DNA from: JABMOV01 sp964344305
GTDB taxonomy: Bacteria > Fidelibacterota > Marinisomatia > Marinisomatales > JABMOV01
Assembly (NCBI GenBank): GCA_964344305.1
Contig: CAYFMT010000006.1
Location: forward strand, 1 to 64,000
Length of the DNA stretch: 64,000 bases
Reading direction: 5' to 3'
Shown one piece after another: positions 1-7,881 of this stretch (position 1 is its first letter; the number at the start of each line of letters is the position of its first letter). A program made the translations under genes and the position numbers. The notes beneath the pieces were generated by a model. That model saw nothing but the letters and a program-made list of their open reading frames with translations. It ran no database searches and had not been told where the DNA came from.

Positions 1-44
1 ATTGTTTTTAAATCACTATTTTAACATATACGAGAATCTTGTTT

Positions 45-296
45 ATGAACAAACTTAAATATCATGTATATCTACTAAGAAGTACTGCCAATCCAAACGG
101 ATACTATAAGGGGTATACAACAAACCTAAGAAGACGATTGTTGGAACACAATTCCGGCAGGGTCAAATCCACAGCTACCTATCTTCCCTGGGAATTGCAA
201 ACAGTAATCTCCTTTCATTCAAAGGGCAAAGCAATTGCTTTTGAGAAATACATGAAGTCACACTCCGGGAGAGCTTTTTCCTCAAAACATTTCTGA
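45..296 (+). CDS. GIY-YIG nuclease superfamily protein (UPF0213-like)
   Basis: A single GIY-YIG domain protein of 83 residues, the usual size for stand-alone YhbQ/UPF0213 members. The strand core reads YHVYLLRS near residue 6, followed by YYKGYTTNLRRRLLEHNSG. The Arg pair and the EHN motif match the catalytic face. The C-terminal FEKYMKSHSGRAF block is characteristic of the family. A TTG lies two codons upstream at 39, but the ATG at 45 is the more natural start. The family has a nuclease fold; the in vivo substrate of these small members is largely unknown, so I give no specific function. Upstream context is cut off by the window edge. Confidence 0.85.
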   Translation: MNKLKYHVYLLRSTANPNGYYKGYTTNLRRRLLEHNSGRVKSTATYLPWELQTVISFHSKGKAIAFEKYMKSHSGRAFSSKHF

Positions 297-400
297 CTTA
301 ACGATATAACAACACTAAGCTGGGGACGAAGGATACATATACAAATAGACGAGCTGCGTCACTGCGGGCTCATATCATATAAGGATATTATTTTCTATAC

Positions 401-478
401 CTATATTCTAAAATCTTGAGATCATTTAATAATTATTTGAAATGGTGTTCAGATAGAGCCTTCTCAACTCAACATTTT
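401..478 (+). pseudogene. Decayed C-terminal remnant of a second GIY-YIG gene
   Basis: Read in the frame of position 401, this stretch gives ...YSK...SFNNYLKWCSDRAFSTQHF. It aligns with the C-terminus of the intact gene just upstream (...HSK...AFEKYMKSHSGRAFSSKHF). The last 16 residues align without gaps with about ten identities. There is no start codon, no N-terminal domain and no stop at the expected place. The simplest reading is a decayed tandem duplicate. It is short, so chance similarity cannot be fully excluded. Confidence 0.5.
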
Positions 479-541
479 AATATTTTCAATTTCTACAATA
501 AAACCAGGATTATCCTTGAAATATATATGCTTAATACTGTA

Positions 542-573
542 TAATTCCTTATTAAGAATTAATTCCTATTAAG
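542..573 (+). promoter_or_regulatory. Tandem AT-rich direct repeat abutting the perR start; candidate operator
   Basis: TAATTCCTTATTAAG at 542-556 is followed by TAATTCCTATTAAG at 560-573, one base shorter. The central GAATTAATTC is a perfect palindrome. The second copy ends two bases before the perR ATG, where a Shine-Dalgarno sequence would normally sit. PerR and Fur boxes are AT-rich and repeated, so autoregulation is a reasonable inference. No consensus box is matched exactly. Confidence 0.4.
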
Positions 574-575
574 CT

Positions 576-1040
576 ATGAAAGTCAAGCAAGATACCCTAG
601 ACTCAAGATTAAACCATCTCAAAGAAATATGCCGTGAATCCGGTATGAGAATGACCCACCAGCGACTTGAAATATTCAAAGAAGTGGCTCAAACCGGAGA
701 TCACCCCAATGTGGATCAGGTCTATTCCGGGGTGAAAAAAAGATTGCCCACCATATCCCTGGACACCGTATATCGAACCCTGTGGATGCTGGTAAACATG
801 GGACTGATTAACACCATGAGTCCCAGCAGAAACAGAACGCGCTTCGATGCCAATCTGGATGACCACCATCATTTTGTCTGTATAAAGTGTGGAATGACTC
901 GAGATTTTTACAATAAAGAATTCAACAAGTTGAGCATACCTGAGACCATGAGTGAATTTGGCACACATCGTCAAACACAGGTAGAGGTAAGAGGTGTGTG
1001 TCATCAGTGCAATATTGAAAACCAGAAACAAAAGGAATAA
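576..1040 (+). CDS. perR: PerR-type peroxide-sensing Fur-family repressor
   Basis: A 154-residue Fur-superfamily regulator with an N-terminal winged helix (MTHQRLEIF near residue 26) and a C-terminal metal-binding dimerisation domain. The regulatory-site residues fall at His43, Asp91, His97, His99 and Asp110. Each is offset by exactly +6 from H37, D85, H91, H93 and D104 of Bacillus subtilis PerR. The structural zinc cysteines are Cys102/105 and Cys142/145, at the same offset. Asp110, rather than Glu, favours PerR over Fur. PerR senses hydrogen peroxide by iron-catalysed histidine oxidation. Only four bases separate it from katG, so the two are probably co-transcribed and de-repressed by peroxide. 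No good Shine-Dalgarno sequence precedes the ATG. Confidence 0.85.
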   Translation: MKVKQDTLDSRLNHLKEICRESGMRMTHQRLEIFKEVAQTGDHPNVDQVYSGVKKRLPTISLDTVYRTLWMLVNMGLINTMSPSRNRTRFDANLDDHHHFVCIKCGMTRDFYNKEFNKLSIPETMSEFGTHRQTQVEVRGVCHQCNIENQKQKE

Positions 1041-1044
1041 TTCC

Positions 1045-3222
1045 ATGAACGATGAAAGGAAATGTCCTGTAACCGGTGCGAATACATCAACAGGCGGGGG
1101 AACAACCAATCAGGATTGGTGGCCAAATAAACTAAATTTGAAAATTCTAAATCAGAATTCCGACAAAGTGAATCCAATGGATAAAGAATTTGATTACACT
1201 GAAGAATTCAACAAGCTGGATTATGATACGCTAAAGAAAGATATCTATGATCTCATGACTGATTCCCAGGATTGGTGGCCAGCAGATTATGGTCACTATG
1301 GTGGTCTCTTTATTCGTATGGCCTGGCACAGTGCAAGGACCTATAGAATTGGTGATGGTCGCGGCGGTGCTGGATCCGGTACCCAGAGATTCGCACCACT
1401 CAATAGCTGGCCCGATAATGCTAATCTTGATAAGGCCCGTCGATTATTATGGCCCATCAAGCAGAAATATGGAAATAAAATCTCCTGGGCAGATCTTATG
1501 ATCCTTGCGGGGAATTGTGCGCTGGAATCCATGGGATTCAAGACATTCGGATTTGGCGGAGGACGTGAAGATGTATGGGAACCGGAAGATGATATCTATT
1601 GGGGATCAGAAGATGAGTGGCTTGGTGATGATCGCTATGAAGGTGAGCGAGAATTAGATAATCCGCTTGCTGCGGTTCAAATGGGGCTCATCTATGTAAA
1701 CCCGGAAGGTCCCGATGGTGAACCGAGTGCAGTGAAATCAGGACAGGATGTACGGGAAACATTTGCCCGAATGGCCATGAATGATGAGGAAACCGTTGCC
1801 CTCACCGCAGGAGGACATACTTTTGGTAAAGCCCATGGTGCAGGCGATGCAGCTCTTGTCGGACCCGAACCGGAGGGTGCTGACATTGAGGAGCAGGGAC
1901 TTGGATGGAAAAGTCAATATGGAAGTGGAAAAGGAGACGACACCATTACCAGTGGTATCGAAGGTGCCTGGACTGCAAACCCAACCAAATGGGATAACGG
2001 GTATTTTGATCTACTCTTTGGGTATGACTGGGACCTGGTAAAAAGTCCTGCTGGAGCTTTTCAATGGGTCCCTGTAAACACCGAGGATAAGGATATGGCG
2101 CCAGCCGCCCACGATCCATCCAAAAAAGTTATCACCATGATGACCACAGCCGACATGTCCCTGCGTATGGACCCGGTGTATAACAAAATCGCAAAGCGGT
2201 TCCATGAGAATCCAGATGAATTTGCTGATGCATTCGCAAGAGCCTGGTTCAAATTGACTCACAGGGATATGGGGCCAAAATCGCGTTACCTGGGTCCGGA
2301 AGTACCAGTAGAAGACCTCATATGGCAGGATCCCGTACCGGCCGTGGATCATGAGCTTATTCATTCGGATGATATTCAAGAATTGAAAGCGAAAATACTG
2401 GGTTCTGGTCTCTCCACATCTGAATTGATCTATACGGCATGGTCGTCCGCATCAACTTTCAGAGGATCAGATAAACGTGGTGGTGCCAATGGCGCACGAA
2501 TTTGCCTTGAACCTCAGCGTAACTGGGAGGTGAATCAACCACAGCAATTGGACAAAGTGTTGAAGGTTCTGGAGGGAGTAAAAGATGCATTCGGTAAAAA
2601 CGTATCCCTGGCGGATTTGATTGTACTTGGTGGAGGCTCAGCTATCGAAAAAGCAGCCAAAGAGGCTGGTTATGATATTGAGGTCCCATTTTCACCGGGG
2701 CGTACCGATGCAACACAGGCTCAAACGGATGTGGACTCATTTGCTGTCCTTGAGCCGATGGCAGATGGTTTCAGGAATTACCTGGGTGGAGATTTCAGCG
2801 TTTCAGGAGAAGAACTGCTTCTCGATAAAGCCCAGCTGCTGACGCTAACAGCCCCAGAAATGACGGCGCTTCTTGGTGGTCTTCGAGTGCTTAATACAAA
2901 CTATGCAAGTACGAAGCATGGGGTTCTAACAAGTACCCCGGGGGAATTAACCAACGATTTCTTTGTGAATCTTCTGGATATGAATACCGAATGGAAAAAA
3001 TCACAGAAAGAGGATGGTATCTACGAAGGATACGATCGTAAAAGCGGGAAATTGATCTGGACAGGCACACGGGTGGACCTCATTTTTGGTTCTCATTCAG
3101 AACTCCGTGCAATTGCAGAGGTTTATGCCCAGGAAGATTCAAAAGAAAAGTTCGTGCGTGATTTTGTGAATACATGGACGAAAGTCATGAACGCTGACAG
3201 ATTTGATCTATCGAGGAAATAA
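1045..3222 (+). CDS. katG: Bifunctional catalase-peroxidase KatG
   Basis: A 725-residue haem catalase-peroxidase, the standard length with both peroxidase-like halves. Distal-site residues are Arg91, Trp94 and His95 (MAWHSARTYR), and the proximal ligand is His258 in GGHTFG. The crosslinked Trp-Tyr-Met adduct needed for catalase activity is intact as Trp94, Tyr217 (MGLIYVNPEGP) and Met243. The ATG at 1045, four bases after the perR stop, gives the family N-terminus MNDERKCPVTG; a longer reading frame from 994 lies inside perR. It removes hydrogen peroxide in the cytoplasm. Its position behind perR indicates peroxide-inducible expression. Confidence 0.97.
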   Translation: MNDERKCPVTGANTSTGGGTTNQDWWPNKLNLKILNQNSDKVNPMDKEFDYTEEFNKLDYDTLKKDIYDLMTDSQDWWPADYGHYGGLFIRMAWHSARTYRIGDGRGGAGSGTQRFAPLNSWPDNANLDKARRLLWPIKQKYGNKISWADLMILAGNCALESMGFKTFGFGGGREDVWEPEDDIYWGSEDEWLGDDRYEGERELDNPLAAVQMGLIYVNPEGPDGEPSAVKSGQDVRETFARMAMNDEETVALTAGGHTFGKAHGAGDAALVGPEPEGADIEEQGLGWKSQYGSGKGDDTITSGIEGAWTANPTKWDNGYFDLLFGYDWDLVKSPAGAFQWVPVNTEDKDMAPAAHDPSKKVITMMTTADMSLRMDPVYNKIAKRFHENPDEFADAFARAWFKLTHRDMGPKSRYLGPEVPVEDLIWQDPVPAVDHELIHSDDIQELKAKILGSGLSTSELIYTAWSSASTFRGSDKRGGANGARICLEPQRNWEVNQPQQLDKVLKVLEGVKDAFGKNVSLADLIVLGGGSAIEKAAKEAGYDIEVPFSPGRTDATQAQTDVDSFAVLEPMADGFRNYLGGDFSVSGEELLLDKAQLLTLTAPEMTALLGGLRVLNTNYASTKHGVLTSTPGELTNDFFVNLLDMNTEWKKSQKEDGIYEGYDRKSGKLIWTGTRVDLIFGSHSELRAIAEVYAQEDSKEKFVRDFVNTWTKVMNADRFDLSRK

Positions 3223-3315
3223 AATTCAATAACGGATATGGTATTGCTGTAATAATCATGATTGGAAGTGATTCAGCAAAGGCATAAACCATATTCACGA
3301 GAAAGGATGTGAACC

Positions 3316-4446
3316 ATGAAACAAATCATTACATATGTAGTGGTGTTATTGGGTCTCGTGGGATTAATGGGAATGGATCCAGCAATGGGTCCCGGTCCCG
3401 CATTGGGCTTGCCCATGGTCCCTATTCCTGATGATAATCCCCAATCGCCAGAGAAAATCGCACTGGGAGACAAACTGTTTCATGACAGTCGTTTCAGCAC
3501 CACAGGGGAAGTAAGCTGTGCAACCTGTCATGCAACAGAAAAGGGATTCACGGACAGCCCTCTCAAAACATCAGAGGGCATCAATCGACTGACGGGAACG
3601 CGAAACGCTCCAACCGTATTGAATTCAGCCTATTTCACCACCCTGTTCTGGGATGGGAGATCGCCGGATCTAGAGGACCAGAGTCTTCACCCATTTACAA
3701 ACCCGGTGGAGATGGGACTGGCCAATCATGATCCCATTCTGGAAATCGTTCGGTATGATAAGGAATATGTCAAGGCATTCAAAAATGTCTTTAGTGTAAA
3801 GCCATCTAAAATAACCATGCGTGAAGTCAGCATGGCCATTGCTGCATTTGAGCGAACTCAGGTTTATGGGAATTCGCCTTTTGACCGATGGTTCTACGGC
3901 AAAGATTCGGAGGCTCTCACGGATCAACAAAAGCGTGGGTACAATCTCTTTGTTCTGGAAGGGAGATGCGTATCCTGCCACGTCATCGAACAAACACAGG
4001 CAATATTCACTGACAATCGATTCCACAATGTGGGAGTAGGCATTAACAATATTCAAGATGATATTCCTGAAATTGCCGGGGAGTTTATCGAAGCCAATGC
4101 AACCGCAAGGGAAGTTGATATTAGGGTTTTGACAGATGCCCGCAGCTCGGAACTGGGTCGATTTGCTGTCACAAAGAATTTTGATGATATTGGCTCATTC
4201 AAGACACCGTCATTACGCAACATTGCGTTTACAGCTCCCTACATGCACGACGGCAGTCTGGCAACCTTGAAGGATGTGGTGGTTCATTACAACAATGGAG
4301 GTATCACCAGTAAGGAAGACATGGTGAATGATTTTCTCAGCGGTGGCATTCGACCTTTGAACCTCACAGATGAACAAATCGACGACCTTGTGGCGTTCAT
4401 GGAAGCGTTGTCAAGTCCTGAAGTTCAAACCATGGTCAAAGAATAG
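3316..4446 (+). CDS. Di-haem cytochrome c peroxidase (CcpA/MauG family)
   Basis: An exported di-haem protein of 376 residues. The first 20 or so residues are a hydrophobic signal sequence (ITYVVVLLGLVGLMG). Two haem c sites are CATCH (Cys68, Cys71, His72) and CVSCH (Cys218, Cys221, His222). A C-terminal PYMHDGSL carries a likely axial Met310. This is the bacterial cytochrome c peroxidase/MauG architecture, which reduces periplasmic hydrogen peroxide with electrons from a small cytochrome. A ribosome site (AAAGGA) precedes the ATG. It starts 93 bases after katG and is followed after 9 bases by a Tat-exported phosphoesterase and then a small cytochrome c that could be its donor. The precise substrate is unproven. 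Confidence 0.88.
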   Translation: MKQIITYVVVLLGLVGLMGMDPAMGPGPALGLPMVPIPDDNPQSPEKIALGDKLFHDSRFSTTGEVSCATCHATEKGFTDSPLKTSEGINRLTGTRNAPTVLNSAYFTTLFWDGRSPDLEDQSLHPFTNPVEMGLANHDPILEIVRYDKEYVKAFKNVFSVKPSKITMREVSMAIAAFERTQVYGNSPFDRWFYGKDSEALTDQQKRGYNLFVLEGRCVSCHVIEQTQAIFTDNRFHNVGVGINNIQDDIPEIAGEFIEANATAREVDIRVLTDARSSELGRFAVTKNFDDIGSFKTPSLRNIAFTAPYMHDGSLATLKDVVVHYNNGGITSKEDMVNDFLSGGIRPLNLTDEQIDDLVAFMEALSSPEVQTMVKE

Positions 4447-4455
4447 GAGGTAATT

Positions 4456-5520
4456 ATGAGCAATATGAAACGCAGGGATTTTTTGAAAGGAGCTGCCAGT
4501 GCTGCTGCTCTAAGTGTTTTGCCAGTAAGCCTGGTTGAACTCGCTTTTGGTAATAGCAGGGATAGTTTCACATTTGCATATATTTCGGATTCCCATATCC
4601 AACACATCAAAGGGACGAAATTTGTGAATAACTGGGACAGAGGTCTGATTCGAGCGGTTGCAGAAACCAATCTACTGTATCCAAAACCGGATTTTGTCGT
4701 ATTTGGCGGAGATCTGGCACAACTGGGTATCAAACCGGAACTGGATCATGGAGCGGAGTTATTATCCAAACTGAGCGCAAAAACATACATGGTGATGGGT
4801 GAGCACGATTACTACCTGGATCTTGGTGAGTACTGGTCCGAATTGTTTGGACCACATTACTACAGCTGGGATCACAAAGGGGTCCATTTCATTACCCTCA
4901 ACAGTATCCTCACCTATGATGACTGGACATTCAACCGATGGCCCAGCGCAGAACAACGAATGTTGGAAATGGCAGGATTGGATAATCCAAACGGTTCCCC
5001 ATTCATGGTTGGAGAGAAACAGCTAAAGTGGTTAAAAAAGGATCTTAAGAATGTGTCCAAGGATACGCCAGTGGTTGTTTTCTCACATTCTCCTCTCCAG
5101 AAGCTGTATAAAGGATGGAATTTCTGGACAGAGGATGCGGAAGATATACAGGCGATCCTGAAACCGTACAAGAAAGTGAATGTGGTGTATGGGCATGTTC
5201 ATCAAATCCAATACAACCAGATTGGAAACATTGCCTTCAATTCTGTCATGGCTACAGCATGGCCATGGCCCTATCCTGACTCCTATGCTCAAGCCAAGTA
5301 CATGATGCCAAAACTCACGGTACCAATGAACCGGGCAGACCCATTTTTCGAACGGGATGCTACCGGCTGGCAAATGCTTGACATTGACAGTGGTCGAATA
5401 GCCATGCGCTATAACCTCTACAACAACACAAACCGAACAGTGGCATTTAATCCTAAAACCGGTCGACCGGAGGACACTGCATTTCAAGAGGATCAGGTAC
5501 CACCTCAAACCCATTACTAA
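4456..5520 (+). CDS. Tat-exported calcineurin-like metallophosphoesterase
   Basis: A 354-residue protein with a twin-arginine signal (MKRRDFLKGAASAAALS) and a calcineurin-type dinuclear metal site. Motifs in order are SDSH (Asp45, His47), GGDL (Asp86), GEHD (116-118), FSHSP and GHVH. The third motif is normally GNHD, and here Asn is replaced by Glu116. Tat export implies a cofactor-loaded, folded protein in the periplasm. The gene is tightly packed between a di-haem peroxidase and a cytochrome c (9 and 11 bases), suggesting a shared periplasmic process rather than general phosphate scavenging. The substrate cannot be predicted from sequence. Confidence 0.85.
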   Translation: MSNMKRRDFLKGAASAAALSVLPVSLVELAFGNSRDSFTFAYISDSHIQHIKGTKFVNNWDRGLIRAVAETNLLYPKPDFVVFGGDLAQLGIKPELDHGAELLSKLSAKTYMVMGEHDYYLDLGEYWSELFGPHYYSWDHKGVHFITLNSILTYDDWTFNRWPSAEQRMLEMAGLDNPNGSPFMVGEKQLKWLKKDLKNVSKDTPVVVFSHSPLQKLYKGWNFWTEDAEDIQAILKPYKKVNVVYGHVHQIQYNQIGNIAFNSVMATAWPWPYPDSYAQAKYMMPKLTVPMNRADPFFERDATGWQMLDIDSGRIAMRYNLYNNTNRTVAFNPKTGRPEDTAFQEDQVPPQTHY

Positions 5521-5531
5521 AGGAGAAGAGC

Positions 5532-5939
5532 ATGAACAGTAACAAAACTCTGGGAATCTTTGCTATCATGTTGGGACTGGTGCTGATCGGTACTCTCCTG
5601 GCAGATGAATTCACGAAAGAAGACCTGAAGCGGTGGAATGAAGAATACATGAGCATGGTGCAACTTGGAAGGGATCTTTGGGTCGACGGAAACCTTGGAA
5701 CCAATGGTGTGGCATGTGCCCAGTGTCATCCAAATGCGGCCAATACACATCCGGAAACCTATCCGAAATTCCAGCAACAAATTGGACGCGTCATTGGACT
5801 TCGTGAAATGATCAACTGGTGCCTGCAAAATCCGCTGGAAGGCGAGCCGCTGTTGTTGGACAGCCGCGAAATGGTCGCCATGGAAGCATACGTAACCTAT
5901 GAAAGACGAGGTGTAGAACTGGCTCCCGGCAAACACTAG
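5532..5939 (+). CDS. Small secreted or anchored mono-haem cytochrome c
   Basis: A 135-residue protein with an N-terminal hydrophobic segment (LGIFAIMLGLVLIG). It has one haem c motif, CAQCH (Cys62, Cys65, His66), in a NGVACAQCHPNAANTHP context reminiscent of SoxX/TsdA-type class I cytochromes. The C-terminal REMVAMEAYVTYERRG offers a Met axial ligand. An AGGAGA ribosome site precedes the ATG, 11 bases after the phosphoesterase stop. It is the last gene of the peroxide-defence block and a plausible electron donor for the di-haem peroxidase, though that pairing is inferred from position only. Confidence 0.8.
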   Translation: MNSNKTLGIFAIMLGLVLIGTLLADEFTKEDLKRWNEEYMSMVQLGRDLWVDGNLGTNGVACAQCHPNAANTHPETYPKFQQQIGRVIGLREMINWCLQNPLEGEPLLLDSREMVAMEAYVTYERRGVELAPGKH

Positions 5940-5964
5940 GGCTGAACACACATTTAGAATAATA

Positions 5965-5987
5965 CAGGGGGATTGATGGTCCCCCTG
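5965..5987 (+). terminator. Stem-loop terminator after the cytochrome block
   Basis: CAGGGGGA (5965-5972) pairs with TCCCCCTG (5980-5987) around a 7-base loop. This is an eight-pair GC-rich stem 25 bases after the cytochrome stop. The T tract behind it is poor (CATTCTATTCC), so termination may be partial. Confidence 0.6.
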
Positions 5988-6007
5988 CATTCTATTCCAG
6001 GAACCTG

Positions 6008-6024
6008 GTCAGATACGATCTGAC
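6008..6024. promoter_or_regulatory. Perfect inverted repeat upstream of the hybrid kinase
   Basis: GTCAGAT-ACG-ATCTGAC is a perfect seven-base palindrome with a three-base spacer in the 198-base gap before the kinase. It may be an operator or a second short hairpin. No T run follows it. Confidence 0.4.
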
Positions 6025-6137
6025 ATTCCACCCAGTTTGCTTTCAGAAGATAGTTAATCATTGTATTTTCTTTTAAGGAACAATGTCAATAATTCTATGA
6101 TCACATGTCCCCTCTGATGAACTGAAATCAGGTAATC

Positions 6138-7844
6138 ATGAGCAAAAAGTCAATGAATTCAACTGCGTTTGATAAAGAGCGAATTGTGGAACTAGCCACT
6201 TTTTCTGCCGCTGCAAATGCAGCGAATGATGCCGATACAATATTTGACCTTTTATTGGATTATATCCACACACTTGGGTTTAAACATATTTCTGTCTATG
6301 AGAAGCATGGAGATATTCTTCGATGGAAGCGAAAAAACAACTGGCTTCCAGAAAATATGTTGAAACGAATCAATTCCTTTATTGATTCTGTTGCAGGGAA
6401 AAACTCCTATTTATGGGTACCGATTGAAGCCACCAATATTTACGGTAAATGCTTTCTCACCAAACAGCATATGATCATCGAGGATCATGAGGAAATTCTT
6501 TCTCCGGTTTATGCAGGAAAACTAAATGCAAAGCAATTACCTAATACACTCTATAAAACCGGGATGAAAATTATTCAGGCACTGGCAGGGGAAACACATT
6601 ATATCTTCCCATTGGGCGACTACGGTGTCATGTTTTTTGTAAATCCAACATCCAAAAGCAGTGTAGAACATCTATCCTGGGTATCGGCCATTCTTGATAT
6701 TGCCGTTATTGCACTGGAAAGGGAAAGGACAGGAAGGCTGAAGGACATATTCCTGGCCAATATTTCACATGAAATCCGCACACCATTGAATTCAATAATT
6801 GGGTTTTCAGAACTGCTTGATGAAGAACTGGAGCCCAGCCTAAACCAACACCAGAAAGATTATTTATACGCAATAAGACACAGCGGTGATAGATTGATGC
6901 AAACTGTCCAGAAGGTTCTTGAATTATCACAGGTTGACTCTGGGACCTATCCACTGAAAAAGGAATCCTTCGATCTTGTTGCCACGCTAAATGAACTGGT
7001 TTCGAGATGCTCCATTTTGGTTGAACAAAAGCGGATCATCCTAACATTTGAATCTCAGTATAAAACTGCTATGGTGGAAGCTGATCTGTATGGTGTGAAT
7101 CAGGCTATTACTAACATCCTTGAAAATGCAATAAAATACACTGACGAAGGTCAAATTAACATATCCCTGGAAAAGAAGAGCGGATTCTATATTTTAAAAA
7201 TTCAGGACACAGGTATAGGTATCTCACAGGATTACCTTCCTAACATCTTCAATGAGTTTTCTCAAGAGAGCCAGGGATTTACAAAAAAGTACCAGGGAAT
7301 TGGATTGGGAATGGCCATTACAAAAAGGCATTTGGATATAAATAATATTCATGTTGAGGTTCATAGTAAAAAAAATAAAGGGACCACTTTTTCCCTGTTT
7401 TTTAAAAACCTCAATATAAAGAAATCTGCACCATCCAATTCAAAAACCAAACAAAATCAACCGGGGATTACCCTAAACCGGCAATCAAAGTCTATCCTTA
7501 TAATTGAAGATGAATTATTCTCGCAAAAACTAATATCACATCTTCTGAAGAAACATTTCGAAATTCATTTGGCCGGGAATGCTGACAGTGCCATTGAAAT
7601 CCTGAAGAATCATCCTGTTGATCTGGTGCTGGTGGATCTGTCGCTTGAAGGAGACAAGGACGGGATCGATATGGTGAAGTGGATTAGACATAATAAGCAG
7701 TCTTCCAAATTGCCAACCATTGCAACAACAGCGCACGCATCTGAGATGGATAAAGAAAGATGTTTGAATGCAGGTTTCGACGATTTTCTTCCTAAACCAA
7801 TCGTCAAAAAAACCCTGTTACAAAAAATCAATCTATATATATAG
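6138..7844 (+). CDS. Hybrid sensor histidine kinase with C-terminal receiver
   Basis: A 568-residue cytoplasmic hybrid kinase. Residues ~15-190 look like a GAF-type sensory domain, with no membrane span. The HisKA domain follows, with phospho-acceptor His211 in NISHEIRTPLNS. The ATPase domain has the N box NAIKYT, G1 DTGIGI and G2 GIGLGMAI. A receiver domain from ~452 contains acceptor Asp500 (LVLVDLSLEG) and the conserved Lys in FLPKPI. No DNA-binding output is attached and no partner response regulator lies nearby, so it must signal to a phosphotransfer protein elsewhere. It stands alone between the peroxide block and the convergent corrinoid operon. The signal sensed is unknown. Confidence 0.88.
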   Translation: MSKKSMNSTAFDKERIVELATFSAAANAANDADTIFDLLLDYIHTLGFKHISVYEKHGDILRWKRKNNWLPENMLKRINSFIDSVAGKNSYLWVPIEATNIYGKCFLTKQHMIIEDHEEILSPVYAGKLNAKQLPNTLYKTGMKIIQALAGETHYIFPLGDYGVMFFVNPTSKSSVEHLSWVSAILDIAVIALERERTGRLKDIFLANISHEIRTPLNSIIGFSELLDEELEPSLNQHQKDYLYAIRHSGDRLMQTVQKVLELSQVDSGTYPLKKESFDLVATLNELVSRCSILVEQKRIILTFESQYKTAMVEADLYGVNQAITNILENAIKYTDEGQINISLEKKSGFYILKIQDTGIGISQDYLPNIFNEFSQESQGFTKKYQGIGLGMAITKRHLDINNIHVEVHSKKNKGTTFSLFFKNLNIKKSAPSNSKTKQNQPGITLNRQSKSILIIEDELFSQKLISHLLKKHFEIHLAGNADSAIEILKNHPVDLVLVDLSLEGDKDGIDMVKWIRHNKQSSKLPTIATTAHASEMDKERCLNAGFDDFLPKPIVKKTLLQKINLYI

Positions 7845-7881
7845 CCAATCGACAGTATCGTCAATCGGTACTCACCGTGAA

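Noticed and set aside
994..1044. Extended N-terminus of KatG
   Set aside because: The extension lies inside perR; the ATG at 1045 gives the family N-terminus and starts after the perR stop.
609..1109. Long minus-strand frame opposite perR
   Set aside because: Fully antisense to a clear PerR gene, and its product has no domain-like pattern.
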